This document shows positions 46,685 through 56,767 of a DNA stretch of 64,000 bases, piece after piece (position 1 is the stretch's first letter; every line of letters begins with the position of its first letter). The stretch is from Seiridium cupressi (lineage: Eukaryota; Ascomycota; Sordariomycetes; Amphisphaeriales; Sporocadaceae). The DNA is taken from assembly GCA_036674765.1 (NCBI GenBank), contig JARVKI010000038.1:334670-398669 (forward strand). The letters run 5' to 3'. Below the pieces are notes generated by a model, which did not search any database, had not been told where the DNA came from, and saw only the letters and a list, made by a program, of their open reading frames with translations. A program made the translations under genes and the position numbers.

Positions 46685-47298
46685 GATTTCGGTCGAAGCG
46701 GTGGTTTTAGCGGCATCCGTAGACGGAGCCGGACGTCTTGACCAGAGTAATCCTGCCAGCGTGTCGTTTGTTTGAGATGTCTAGGTAATTGTAATGGATA
46801 TACGAGTAAATAGCAACTTGACCTGTAGACAATAATGCGAGATCTCCTTCGCGAATGCCACCGCTGTGATTTCGTCTATATTCTGGAGGGCTCAAAGAGC
46901 GAAAGTATGACGAGTTGAAAGCTTCGCAATGATCCCAGGTCCATGCTTCGGGCCGTGGGTTTAGGTGCATAGCGTGGAATCTTTATCAAGTTAAGCCATC
47001 CGACCAGGATAAAAAGCTGCGATAAGCCCGGCATCAGGCGCCCCGCTTGTTGCATCAGGCTGATTACGCGACAGCAGCGCCTGCCTTACAGCTGCAACGT
47101 CAAAGTTCCGGGCCTTGCGCTTTGGAGCTTCACTTCCACGACCCAGCAAACACAACACCACACCCCAGCCAAACAACCTCTCCATCACTTCCTCGACCCC
47201 AGCCGTCTCGCAACTGCGCCGGCTGTGCTACAGTATCGAGGACCTACGCGCATCTAAAGCCCCCCTCCTCGTTTTCGTCCTAATTGTCGTACCTCACC
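46685..47298. promoter_or_regulatory. Divergent promoter region between Mix23 and Rpt5
   Basis: The 614-bp space separates two divergently transcribed conserved genes, so it must hold both promoters. The Rpt5 side is C-rich (CCAGC, CCTCC stretches at about 47150-47280), a common fungal housekeeping leader pattern. No specific factor site is claimed. Confidence 0.6.
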
Positions 47299-48857
47299 AT
47301 GTCTAGCTCACAGGATCTGGCGGGCGCCACACATCGTGAGCCCGACGAGAAGAAGCAGAACGGCAGCGGCGATGGCGACAAGGACCAAAATAAGAAGCCG
47401 AATAACGATGGCGACGCTGAGATGGATGATGCCGAGCAAGAAGAGGAGGACATTCTCGACGAAGAAGTCCTCAGCCTCAGCACCCAGGACCTCCAAACAC
47501 GGAAACGGCTGCTTGAGAACGATGCACGGATCATGAAGAGCGAGTATCAACGGTTATCGCACGAGAAGGCAACTATGGCCGAGAAGATCAAGGAGAACAT
47601 GGAGAAGATTGCCAACAACAGGTATGTTCGCTCGCTGGTCACGGTCCCGCTTGCCACAGCTAACAGGCTTGTAGACAACTACCCTACCTTGTTGGTAACG
47701 TAGTCGAACTCCTCGATCTTGACCCGACTGCCGAATCATCTGAAGAAGGTGCCAACATTGACCTCGATGCCACAAGAGTGGGCAAATCCGCCGTCATTAA
47801 AACGTCCACAAGGCAAACCATCTTCCTTCCACTGATTGGTCTTGTTGACCCTGAGAACCTGAAGCCCGGCGATCTTATCGGTGTGAATAAAGATTCATAC
47901 CTCATCCTCGATACACTACCCGCCGAATATGACAGCAGAGTCAAGGCCATGGAGGTCGATGAGAAGCCTACGGAGAAGTACAGTGATGTTGGTGGCCTGG
48001 ATAAGCAAATAGAGGAATTGGTAGAAGCCATCGTGTGGCCTATGAAGGAGGCCGACCGCTTCAAGAAGATTGGCATCAAGGCCCCCAAGGGTAATGCCTC
48101 CGAAAATCCACGCTTGCCGTTTGGATCCCTGGCTAACTGTCAACAGGTGCTCTGATGTACGGACCCCCCGGTACCGGCAAGACCCTCCTTGCTCGAGCCT
48201 GCGCTGCCCAAACCGACGCCACATTCCTGAAGCTTGCTGGTCCGCAACTAGTACAGATGTTCATAGGTGACGGTGCCAAGCTTGTTCGAGACTGCTTTGC
48301 GCTCGCCAAGGAGAAGGCGCCCGCTATCATCTTCATCGACGAGTTGGACGCTGTTGGTACGAAACGTTTCGACTCCGAGAAGAGCGGTGATCGTGAGGTT
48401 CAGAGAACCATGTTGGAGCTCCTTAACCAGCTTGACGGTTTTGCCTCAGACGATAGGATCAAGGTCCTTGCTGCCACCAACAGAGTGGATGTCCTGGATC
48501 CCGCTTTGCTACGATCAGGGCGTCTCGACCGGAAGATCGAGTTCCCGCTACCGAACGAGGAGGCCCGGGCACAGATTCTGAAGATTCACTCGCGTAAGAT
48601 GAAGGTCAGCGACGGTGTGAATTGGAACGAATTGGCTCGCAGCACTGACGAGTTCGGTGGCGCCATGCTGAAGGCGGTGTGTGTGGAGGCGGGTATGATT
48701 GCTCTTCGCTCCGGGAAGAACAAGATTGGTCACGAGCACTACGTGGATGCCATCACAGAGGTGCAGGCCAAGAAGAAGGAGGTCAGTATCACATGTGCTC
48801 ACTGCCCAATTCTCGTGAAGCTAACCGTGTCGACAGACTGTCAACTTCTATGCATAA
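47299..48857 (+). CDS. rpt5: 26S proteasome regulatory ATPase Rpt5
   Basis: AAA+ ATPase of the proteasome base that unfolds substrates and opens the 20S gate. Exons: 47299-47621, 47675-48090, 48147-48781, 48837-48857; introns 53, 56 and 55 bp. Protein of 464 residues. An acidic N-terminus leads into a coiled coil ([20 protein letters not shown]), an OB-fold region ([16 protein letters not shown]), then Walker A GPPGTGKT, Walker [12 protein letters not shown] and the arginine finger region [13 protein letters not shown]. The last exon encodes only TVNFYA, restoring the C-terminal HbYX motif (FYA) that docks into the 20S ring; reading through the last intron would miss it. One oddity: [16 protein letters not shown] stands where the family has NGAQ, in the small AAA subdomain. 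Start ATG 47299 follows a good context (CACC). Confidence 0.96.
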
Positions 48858-49869
48858 TTTCTCCGGCGTCGGGGAGGCTATTCAGGTATAGAAGACATGA
48901 TCATAGACGCAGCGGCATTTGTAACTTTATCTGGCACCAATTGCCTAATGCACGGCCTGTATCATTGCCAATATCTGGATTGTCTTACTGGCTTGCATTA
49001 GTGATCCGGGACGACATTGGCCCACGGCGATTAGAAAGATCAGCTAGGAAGCCAAACGCACACTTGCAAGAGAACCAATGATACCATGCCCCTTTGCTTC
49101 CAGCAGTAAATGATTTCTCTGCCAATCCTTGCAACACTCTGAGAATTACCCTTTGCTCCATGGTTTTTCTCAATTTTCAGTCAAGGAAGATCGATCACAC
49201 CAGGCCAATTACTCACCGCGACTTCGCGCTACCTCGTGTGGCAATGAAGCTTGAGGTCCATCATCACTGGTCAACATGATTCATCTAGCATGCCTTCCCG
49301 TGCTTTCTTACTTTCTCGAGGTTCTTCATCTCAATCCAAAAAATCTCTCCGCATGCGCACCGGGAAATCGAGAGCCTGCCTGCCTGAATGGAAGAAAGGT
49401 GATACAGGCTTGTTACTGCCTTCACATCAGCGTGCCCTCTTTACCTTCTCCTTTCCGACCTCAGATCGACATGATCAATGAGCATAGCCCGGCATTTGTT
49501 TCATAGCAAGTACTGTCAACTAAATAGTATTCTTGATTATACATGCCTTTGCCAGATCAACTGTTACATTCGGTGACAGAATGTGGTCCACATTGCGCGT
49601 ATGTTGGCGCCTCCTTCCTAAAACGGAGTCGTGGCAAATGCCGGTTGCAACTTAGAGCTTGGGACCCTCAGGACATCGACGGAGATGTCTAAGGAGTCTT
49701 GACTTGGTCATGAGGTATGATAAGGATCATTGAAGTCTATCTTAGCTCCGGTATAGTTCGTATGGCCGACGTCAAGCCATATGCCAAGTCTATATAAAGG
49801 TGCCAAGACACGCCACAAGTCGCTTGCATATTGCTTGTCAAGAGCCGCATATCGCTTGAGTAAAGAAGC
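48858..49869. other. Intergenic region, no gene seen
   Basis: It contains the Rpt5 3' flank and the nuclease promoter; a TATATAAA box at about 49790-49797 lies some 75 bases before the nuclease start and is a plausible core promoter. No coding feature was recognised. Confidence 0.5.
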
Positions 49870-50877
49870 ATGACTGCAATGAAGGTCTTCGTTTTTGGCC
49901 TCGCCACTATCCACACGGCTAGAGCTTGGGGTACCCTTGGCCATGCCACTGTCGCCTACGTTGCGCAGAACTATGTCAGCGACGAGGTAGCTACGTGGGC
50001 TCAAGGCCTCTTAGCTGATACTTCGACCTCTTACCTCGCCAACATCGCATCATGGGCAGACGACTACCGCGAAACAACCGCGGGCGCATGGTCGGCGCCG
50101 TTCCATTTCATCGATGCCGAGGACAACCCGCCCTCAGACTGCAACGTCGACTACGACCGCGATTGCGGCTCGACGGGTTGCTCCGTCTCCGCCATCGCAA
50201 ACTACACCCAGCGCGTTAGCAGCGGGAAGCTCAGCGCGGCCAACACTGCCCAGGCGCTCAAGTTCCTAGTGCACCTTGTCGGCGACATCACGCAGCCGCT
50301 TCACGACGAGGCGCTCGACGTTGGAGGCAACACCATCACGGTGACCTTTGACGGCTACGATGACGACAATTTGCACTCGGACTGGGACACCTACATCCCC
50401 GAGAAGCTAGTCGGCGGCTCCGCCCTCTCAGATGCGCAGACCTGGGCCAACGAGCTGATCACCAAGATCGACTCGGGCAGCTACAAGAGCGAGGCGGCGA
50501 GTTGGATCTCGGGCGACGACCCGGACTCGGCGGTCGACACGGCCACTGCCTGGGCGACCGACGCCAACGCCTTCGTGTGCAGCGTCGTCATGCCCGACGG
50601 GGTCTCGGCCCTGCAGGATGGCGACCTCTACCCCACCTACTACAACAGCGTCGTGCCGACCATCGAGCTGCAGATCGCCAAGGGCGGCTACCGCCTCGCT
50701 AACTGGCTGAACACCATCTACACGACCAAGGTCGCCAAAGTCAGGCGCGATGGCGGCTTGGTGTCCAAGAAGGATGTCGACTTGTCGGGCCGCGATTTGC
50801 TCCCGGCTCCAAGGCCATTGAGCGAGGCGAAGAAGAAGAGGACTGCTTTTGGTCACCAGTGTAACCATGAGCACTGA
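49870..50877 (+). CDS. Secreted S1/P1-type nuclease
   Basis: Zinc-dependent single-strand nuclease/3'-nucleotidase, 335 residues, no intron. A signal peptide (MKVFVFGLATIHTARA; a second ATG is at 49879) ends just before W20, which would become the N-terminal Trp whose backbone binds zinc in this family. The other ligands are visible in order: WGTLGH (His), ASWADD (Asp), FHFID (His), LVHLVGDITQPLHDE (His, Asp, His), NLHSDWD (His, Asp). Cys in DCNVDYDRDC and GC support disulphides. N-glycosylation sequon NYT is present. The C-terminal basic tail (KKRTAFGHQCNHEH) extends slightly beyond the usual enzyme. Likely roles are extracellular nucleic-acid scavenging and phosphate supply. Coding GC is clearly higher than in the flanks. 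Confidence 0.95.
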   Translation: MTAMKVFVFGLATIHTARAWGTLGHATVAYVAQNYVSDEVATWAQGLLADTSTSYLANIASWADDYRETTAGAWSAPFHFIDAEDNPPSDCNVDYDRDCGSTGCSVSAIANYTQRVSSGKLSAANTAQALKFLVHLVGDITQPLHDEALDVGGNTITVTFDGYDDDNLHSDWDTYIPEKLVGGSALSDAQTWANELITKIDSGSYKSEAASWISGDDPDSAVDTATAWATDANAFVCSVVMPDGVSALQDGDLYPTYYNSVVPTIELQIAKGGYRLANWLNTIYTTKVAKVRRDGGLVSKKDVDLSGRDLLPAPRPLSEAKKKRTAFGHQCNHEH

Positions 50878-51847
50878 GTACTGGAGCTAGGATATGTGAT
50901 TGAGGCGTGTGTAATTTGAGCGCTATCTAGTCGGTTGCTGTTAGGGCGGTTTCCTTATAAGACATGTACGAGCACTCCTTATCTAGTTTTGAAATGTTGT
51001 ATGCAATATAGATTATCTCACGCCCGTGAGTCTGATGTAGTGACTCCTGTCAGACTGAGCTTCCTATGAGCTCTCCCCTAAATACGGATGCTGGGGCCAT
51101 ACGTTTTATCGCTTAAAGCGGCACACATCGTCTTTGTCCATACATTTTCACCGGATATGCCAAGTTTTCCTGTTATCATTGTCTACGTTTGAAGCTGCGA
51201 AACGGATTGTTTCCCAGCATGTGTATGGATGAGCGCTTGTTTACCTACATTACTTACTGACCTAGGTAGCAATGTTCCATTTACTCCGGCCATTCACCGC
51301 CACCAAGGCACATCTGCAGATACGACATTGGGGGTTACACAGGCTGGCGGTGGCCCTGCTTCACAATCAACTACACTAAAGCACAAAGTACTAAAACGGA
51401 CCCATAGCTGAATCGGTACGCAGCAGAGAATCTAGTCAATGGTGACCAGTTGGAAAGATTTCACTCTGGATGGGTGCCACGAAGGGAAGTAGGGCGACAA
51501 CCTATGGGCTTGGTGGTTAGTTTCCGGTCAAGGATAAGCCTCCCAGTCCCGTAGGAAAATATTTCAACACTTTCCAGCGATATGCAAGGCTGGGACTCTG
51601 CCCCCACGACTGGAGGCTTAGAGCTGTCGTGTAACCACATCCTATCCAATTCACATCATAGATACTTGAGTAACTAAGTAATTATGGTCGCATTTTGTCA
51701 TGGCCCCCTTTCTGTGAGTACGAATTAATTTAAGTCACCCTCGCACTGCCACGTTCAGGTTTCCGTGCAGACCAAGACACCTCAGCAAGATCTCCAAGAG
51801 TTTTGGTACAAATCCCATGCTCCCCTCTTCTCCCACCCCCCTTTCAA
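50878..51847. other. Intergenic region, no gene seen
   Basis: No coding feature is supportable. It probably contains the nuclease terminator and the promoter of the DUF3176 gene. Confidence 0.5.
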
Positions 51848-53872
51848 ATGAACAAGCTAGACGCAGAGTGTAGCACCTTATGCCGCATCATCAGGAACAT
51901 GGCAGATGAGGCACTTCCCTTGTGCTTATCCTTGCGCCCTGGGAGTCCGATAGAGGATGTTCCAGTCCAGCCCGCTTCGCCGATTGGGATCCAAACCCCT
52001 ATATCAGACCTCAGCTACGATTACGAATCAGCTGTTTTTGAAGTGGCGGAGAACTCTATGTCTTCGAGGGATCTTGTGCCGCATATCCAATCATCCTCGA
52101 CGTCTGACTTGGGCCCACCTAGCGCTTGGAGATATCTTTCCGCCGCTTTGAAACCATGGCAATGGCAGTTAGCCACATCAGTTTTTGCCATTACTTGTTT
52201 CACACTACTTTTTTTACCTCGCTTCCGTCTGGAACAACAGACCGTTATCTGAATGGACACTGCAATCGGTATCACTCAGTGCCATAGTTGCGGCGACAGC
52301 AACGGTACTTAAAGGAAGCTTGATAGTGCTCATATCGAGTACTGTTAGTCAGGCACGATGGTCACATCTTGGGACCCAGGAAATGCCTCTTCGAGATCTA
52401 GAATCCATCGATCAGGTATCTCGTGGTCCGTGGGGCAGCCTCCTATGGATCTTGAAACTACCACGAGCGTGGCCCACAGTCACCATTGGGTCATATTTGA
52501 CACTAGCGGCAACGGCTTTCAGCTTTTTCGCGCAACAGTTTGTGGCCGTGGATATCAGGCTCGTTCAAGATATTTCCTCGGTAGCGTACCTTCCATGGGT
52601 GCAGAATATCTCTGTCTGTGATGAGATGTCGTGGGTCAAAGCATTCTCGGACGGGTTTCTTGGTTCTGAAACTGAAGATGGACTCGTCCAATGCCCCACG
52701 GGTGAATGTACATAGTAAGTCAATAGGAGGAATGTATGTCGAGCTCGCTGATAACATGGAACGGTAGGACAGACATCCTTTCGCTCGGGGTGTGTGGAAA
52801 ATGCATAGATGCAACAGACGAGCTCAATAAGACGTCTTGTTCTCAGAAGGACTCGGTCATGCTCTGCGATTATCTTCCACCTGGACTTTCCAACGACAGT
52901 CGAGTAACGTTACCTCAGGCCGACACTTTTATCAGTCAATCTAGGGTTATTCCTTATAACAGCCCTTCGATCGACCTCTTTTGGTACGGCAATACTACAT
53001 CTCATCCTAGTGAAAGTTGCAATGCCGCTACGGTTTCAATAGGCTCCTTCGGGATCTTAGAAACATATTCGCCTCGGAAGACTAGTCCCGATTTCCAAGC
53101 TATCGCACCTAATTTTACCATATGCAATTTTTACTTCTGCCAACAGAATTATACAGTCAGCGTCACAAATGGTCAAAGAAATCAGACCGTTACCAATGCC
53201 ACGACCTTTGGTTGCAGTGGAGACCAAAACCCGTATTTTGGTTACGTTGCGAATGATCCTTCTATGGCCAATAAGCGCTTCACCATTTCCGTTCGGGATG
53301 TCCCATTTGGCGCATTCTTTGACGCATTTCGGCCGGAAAATTCGACATATATATCATTCTCATCTAACACTTATGATCCTCATAGCCCGGCCAACGGAAA
53401 CCTCTCTAATCAACTTGAAAAACCGGAATCGTATTTGAAACAATGGATGGCGACTCAAGGTAATAGAGCACAATGGACTGACAAGCTTGCTCAGACTATT
53501 AGCAATGCCATACGCCGTATGAATGCTGTGTCAGCGATGGATGGCAATCATACTGGCACTGCGTACTCGCGCGAGGCCTATATCAAAGTTATGTGGCCGT
53601 GGATCGCTTATCCAGCAGGTCTCTTGTTCGTTACACTGGGCCTCTTTGCGTTCAGTATCGTTCATGCTCATTCGGCGGGCCACAACATTTGGATTACGGG
53701 AAATTTGGCATTGTTACTTTCAGACACAAACAGTGTCATTCAGAATGGGGCGCAAGGAGCATACGAGTCCCACGACGCATTGCTTGAGGCTGTCGGAAAT
53801 CATGCAGTCAGGTTAGAGAGCAACGGTCGTGGGGGATGGACTTTTCAAGTCGTGAGTACACAGCAAGGTTGA
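51848..53872 (+). pseudogene. DUF3176 membrane protein with frameshift and in-frame TAG
   Basis: Fungal multi-pass membrane protein family of unknown function. The N-terminal disordered region is followed by a membrane segment WQWQLATSVFAITCFTLLF; the frame then changes within a T7 run at 52209-52215, and one T fewer would continue it as YLASVWNNRPLSEW. Further family blocks follow: SLSAIVAATATVLKGSL, LIVLISSTVSQARW, the invariant-looking SRGPWGSLLW, and a membrane segment ending AQQFV. The 53-bp intron 52715-52767 splits a codon: TA before and G after make TAG, where the family has Trp (CPTGECT-W). After it, SLGVCGKC, N-glycosylation sites, and a last membrane segment (YPAGLLFVTLGLFAFSIV) complete the protein. 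Two independent lesions argue for a pseudogene; the T-run shift could be a sequencing error. Confidence 0.85.
52713..52715 (+). other. TAG at exon-intron junction of DUF3176 gene
   Basis: Unspliced sequence reads TAG; after splicing at TA/GTAAGT the codon is again TA+G. The family's conserved Trp would be TG+G, so one G-to-A change explains the stop in both spliced and unspliced forms. Confidence 0.75.
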
Positions 53873-55166
53873 TTCTTGTCATGGTTATTGATTCCAATTC
53901 GCTATTATGTAAAATATTCCAAACATATGTCATCTCAACTTCCACGCGGAAGATAAAATGCGGCATTTACGTAGGTAGTTATCACACTACTGCTGGTAGC
54001 ACTGCTGGTAGCAAAGCTGGTTGCAAAGAAAATCAACGTGGCCCAAGATTTATAGAGAATAGTGCAATATTTTATTGGTACAGCATCATTCATACTCAGA
54101 AAAATTCATATAAATCAATAGTTATGCTCTAAAGTGTCTTTCAAGTAGGGACTTACCACCCCATCCTTGGATATCCTTGAATAGCCGAATCAGGTTGACA
54201 AAGTAATATGCTAACTGGCGTTGGATACTGGACTGTCAATGTCAGGAAACCATAAAAGGAAAGATAAATAAGCCAGTGGATCCCTGTGGAAGTTACGCCA
54301 AATTACAAGGAATACATTATGTGAACTTACCAGTCAGCTTTTAGCCATCATTATGTAATATAACGCCGATATCTTGGACTTCGGCCTTCATGATTCTGCC
54401 CCAAATTATGTTGGACCACCAGGTGCCATGATAATTTGATGTCCAAACAATGATTTAGCGCACTTTTCATTTCCAAAAATAATTAGAAAGAGCGTCCTAC
54501 AGACCAAGCTCCACCGAGGCAAGTAACAAGCTTTGGCTATCGAGGTAAACCTAGCGTTACATATCAACCACAAGACTGGAATATGTTGTTGCAAGGTGAG
54601 CTTGGACAAACCTTCCGCAGCTTCCTGCAAGTACATGTCATTTGTTCCATTGTCTTGTGTTGGGAAGCACAACTCCGATGAACAAGAAGAACACTTTGAC
54701 GCTTCCAAATCAAGTCCCCCGGGCAACTGACTGGATTGTTTGCTACAACCCATCTTTGGCGCATACAGAGAATCACAGCTCCTGCGTTGCCTGGCTACTC
54801 ACAATTTACCAAGACGGCAACCCGTGACCCTGGACCAAGAGGGTTGGTTCCATTTTTCATGGGCATTGACCAAAAATCAAAATCTGCCACAGACCAGCCA
54901 GGCAGCACCAGGAGCACAACACACCTGCACTTCTTCCAGAATTGAAAATCTGGTGGCTTCTCGCAAGGATCATCCTCTGGTTATTTTGGTTCAGACAACG
55001 AGAGGCCAAACAGTCTTGATGTCCAGCACATCCTACTTAAGACCGACTCATGCCGAAACGTCCTTTCCCACCCGTCACCTGAAAAGATTTCAAAGCAGCG
55101 ATCCCACCATCCACACAACCAGTACTCCAAAGCGGTGTCACACCAGATCACACAAACCTAGCTACG
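53873..55166. other. Intergenic region with short tandem repeat
   Basis: No gene is supportable. At 53989-54024 the 12-mer ACTGCTGGTAGC occurs twice exactly and a third time with three mismatches. The remaining sequence is ordinary. Confidence 0.5.
53989..54024 (+). repeat. 12-bp tandem repeat, three units
   Basis: Units 53989-54000 and 54001-54012 are identical; 54013-54024 differs at the first two bases and at one later base. It lies in non-coding DNA. Confidence 0.85.
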
Positions 55167-56767
55167 ATGTCTCGAGAGAACAAACGTCCCAGACTGGACT
55201 CGCCTCCTGGTTCTGGAACGCCAAATGCTGTCACCAATGCCACTGCGTCAGACCCACCCGCTTCACCACGGCCATCGTTCTTCACTAGTGCATCTTTTGC
55301 ATCAGTAAAGTATATGGAGCATCTTTCAGAGCGCGTGGGCAAACTTGAACAGCGGGAGCAACAACAGAGCGGGGACGAAGTCAAGAATATTCTCAAGGTC
55401 TTCCAAGAGCGCCTCGACGTGCGGAATGCCACAATCTCACGGCAAGATGCAGAGATTAAGGATCTCCGGGAACGCGTCCCGGATCTGCACCAGAAGCTTC
55501 TCACTACACAAGCCGAGCATCGGCAACAGTTGGCAAATGCTACAGGTTTGATCACCTCTGCTCTGAGGGTCCCCCAGATGAGACCCAATCAAACCGAGGG
55601 GCTTAAGAGATACCAAGCTCCTGAGAACACATAGGACGTCCACGGTGAGAGCAAAAATGATGGACTGAAAACATTGCCGCCTTGGGAGCTACTGCAAACT
55701 CTGGACCCTCGTGATCCTGATCACATTAGAGTTCTAACGAGCAGAGACTTTTGCTTTCGTTTATCTCCAATGTTTGGTGTAGGGGATGGCTTGGATGATG
55801 GGTCGAAAGGATGTAAGTAAAGACCCATACTTTGTCTATCATTTGGCAGGCATTACGCTATATGTCACGAGAAATTCCTGTATTGTTTGCAATTTCTTGC
55901 AGCAGTCGAAGGATGAAGCCAGAAATGTTGAGTAGCATCAAGGCCTACACAATATAACTCCGTCAATAGGATACGAGTGAGCAGCTGACTAGCAGAAAAT
56001 TATTAGACTTGATTCGTTCCGGGCCGTATCAGCACTTGCTCACAGCTAGCGATCGAAAGCAACCTGCCAAGACAACTAAGTACTGGGCTACAGAAGAATG
56101 GGCTGGGTACCCACGCATCCTTGAGTTGAAGCCTCAGGGACGTGATGATATCAATACGCCTGTACTCCCACGCTTTGTATGGGCGTTGGGTGAGATCTAG
56201 TGAGCAAGAAAGTCGACAGATAAGTAGAGCAGTGTGCTAATATCCATATTAGTGTTGTCCGACGGGATCCCAAGACAAACCAGTGGGCTGAGCGTTCGAG
56301 CGGTTATCATCTAGTGGTGGATATGACAAGCGCATCGAAATCCATGGTAAGTGATGTTCGACTGTGTAAAGATCTTGTCTTGTGCGAAATTCTAGGAGAT
56401 GTCGAAATTGTCCATCACGCTGCATGGGTATTTGAGGTCATTCTCTAACTATTCCCAGTGGATGGTATATCGTTACGCTCAGGTGGATGGCAATCTAAAA
56501 ATTCAATTGGACGTCAAGAAAGACTTTGACCCGCTGTGGTACCCCTTTGCACAAACAACAGGCTCTGCTTTTGATGCTGCTCAAGTTTATGCAAAAATTT
56601 GGGATTGGAATGGACCGCAGACGCCGGTGGGGCAGCTCGCGAGATCGCTCAAGTTGGTGAAGGATACGAAGCGGAATTATACGTCGAAGCTGACGTTCGT
56701 CGAACCGAATCTTGAGGAGGTGAAGGAGGCGATTGAGAAGGGTTGGTCAGGGCATCCGCGTCAGTAA
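55167..56767 (+). CDS. Unrecognised coiled-coil protein gene with in-frame TAG
   Basis: Exon 1 starts at ATG 55167 (MSRENKRPRLDSPPGSGTPN, a basic nuclear-signal-like start). A Ser/Pro/Ala-rich stretch and a coiled coil (VKYMEHLSERVGKLEQREQQ ... RNATISRQDAEIKDLRERV) follow. TAG at 55632-55634 follows APENT, and the same frame continues as LPPWELLQTLDPRDPDHIRV and DFCFRLSPMFGVG before a GTAAGT donor near 55816. Later exons are clear: 55993-56199 (IRSGPYQHLLTASDRK), 56253-56346 (VVRRDPKTNQWAERSSGYHL) and 56396-56767 (ending KLTFVEPNLEEVKEAIEKGW), with phase-consistent introns of 53 and 49 bp. The join between about 55816 and 55993 is unresolved. No family is recognised; exon structure and codon continuity support a real gene. 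Confidence 0.6.
55632..55634 (+). other. In-frame TAG in coiled-coil gene
   Basis: Coding-like sequence continues in the same frame for about 60 codons to a GTAAGT donor. The alternative is that the short 155-residue frame is the whole protein. Confidence 0.6.

Noticed and set aside
50428..50874. 148-codon open frame on the minus strand
   Set aside because: Opposite strand of the GC-rich S1/P1 nuclease; its openness follows from the codon bias of the real gene.
52185..52260. An intron explaining the DUF3176 frame change
   Set aside because: Family sequence is continuous across the T7 run with no GT-AG pair; a one-base indel is simpler.
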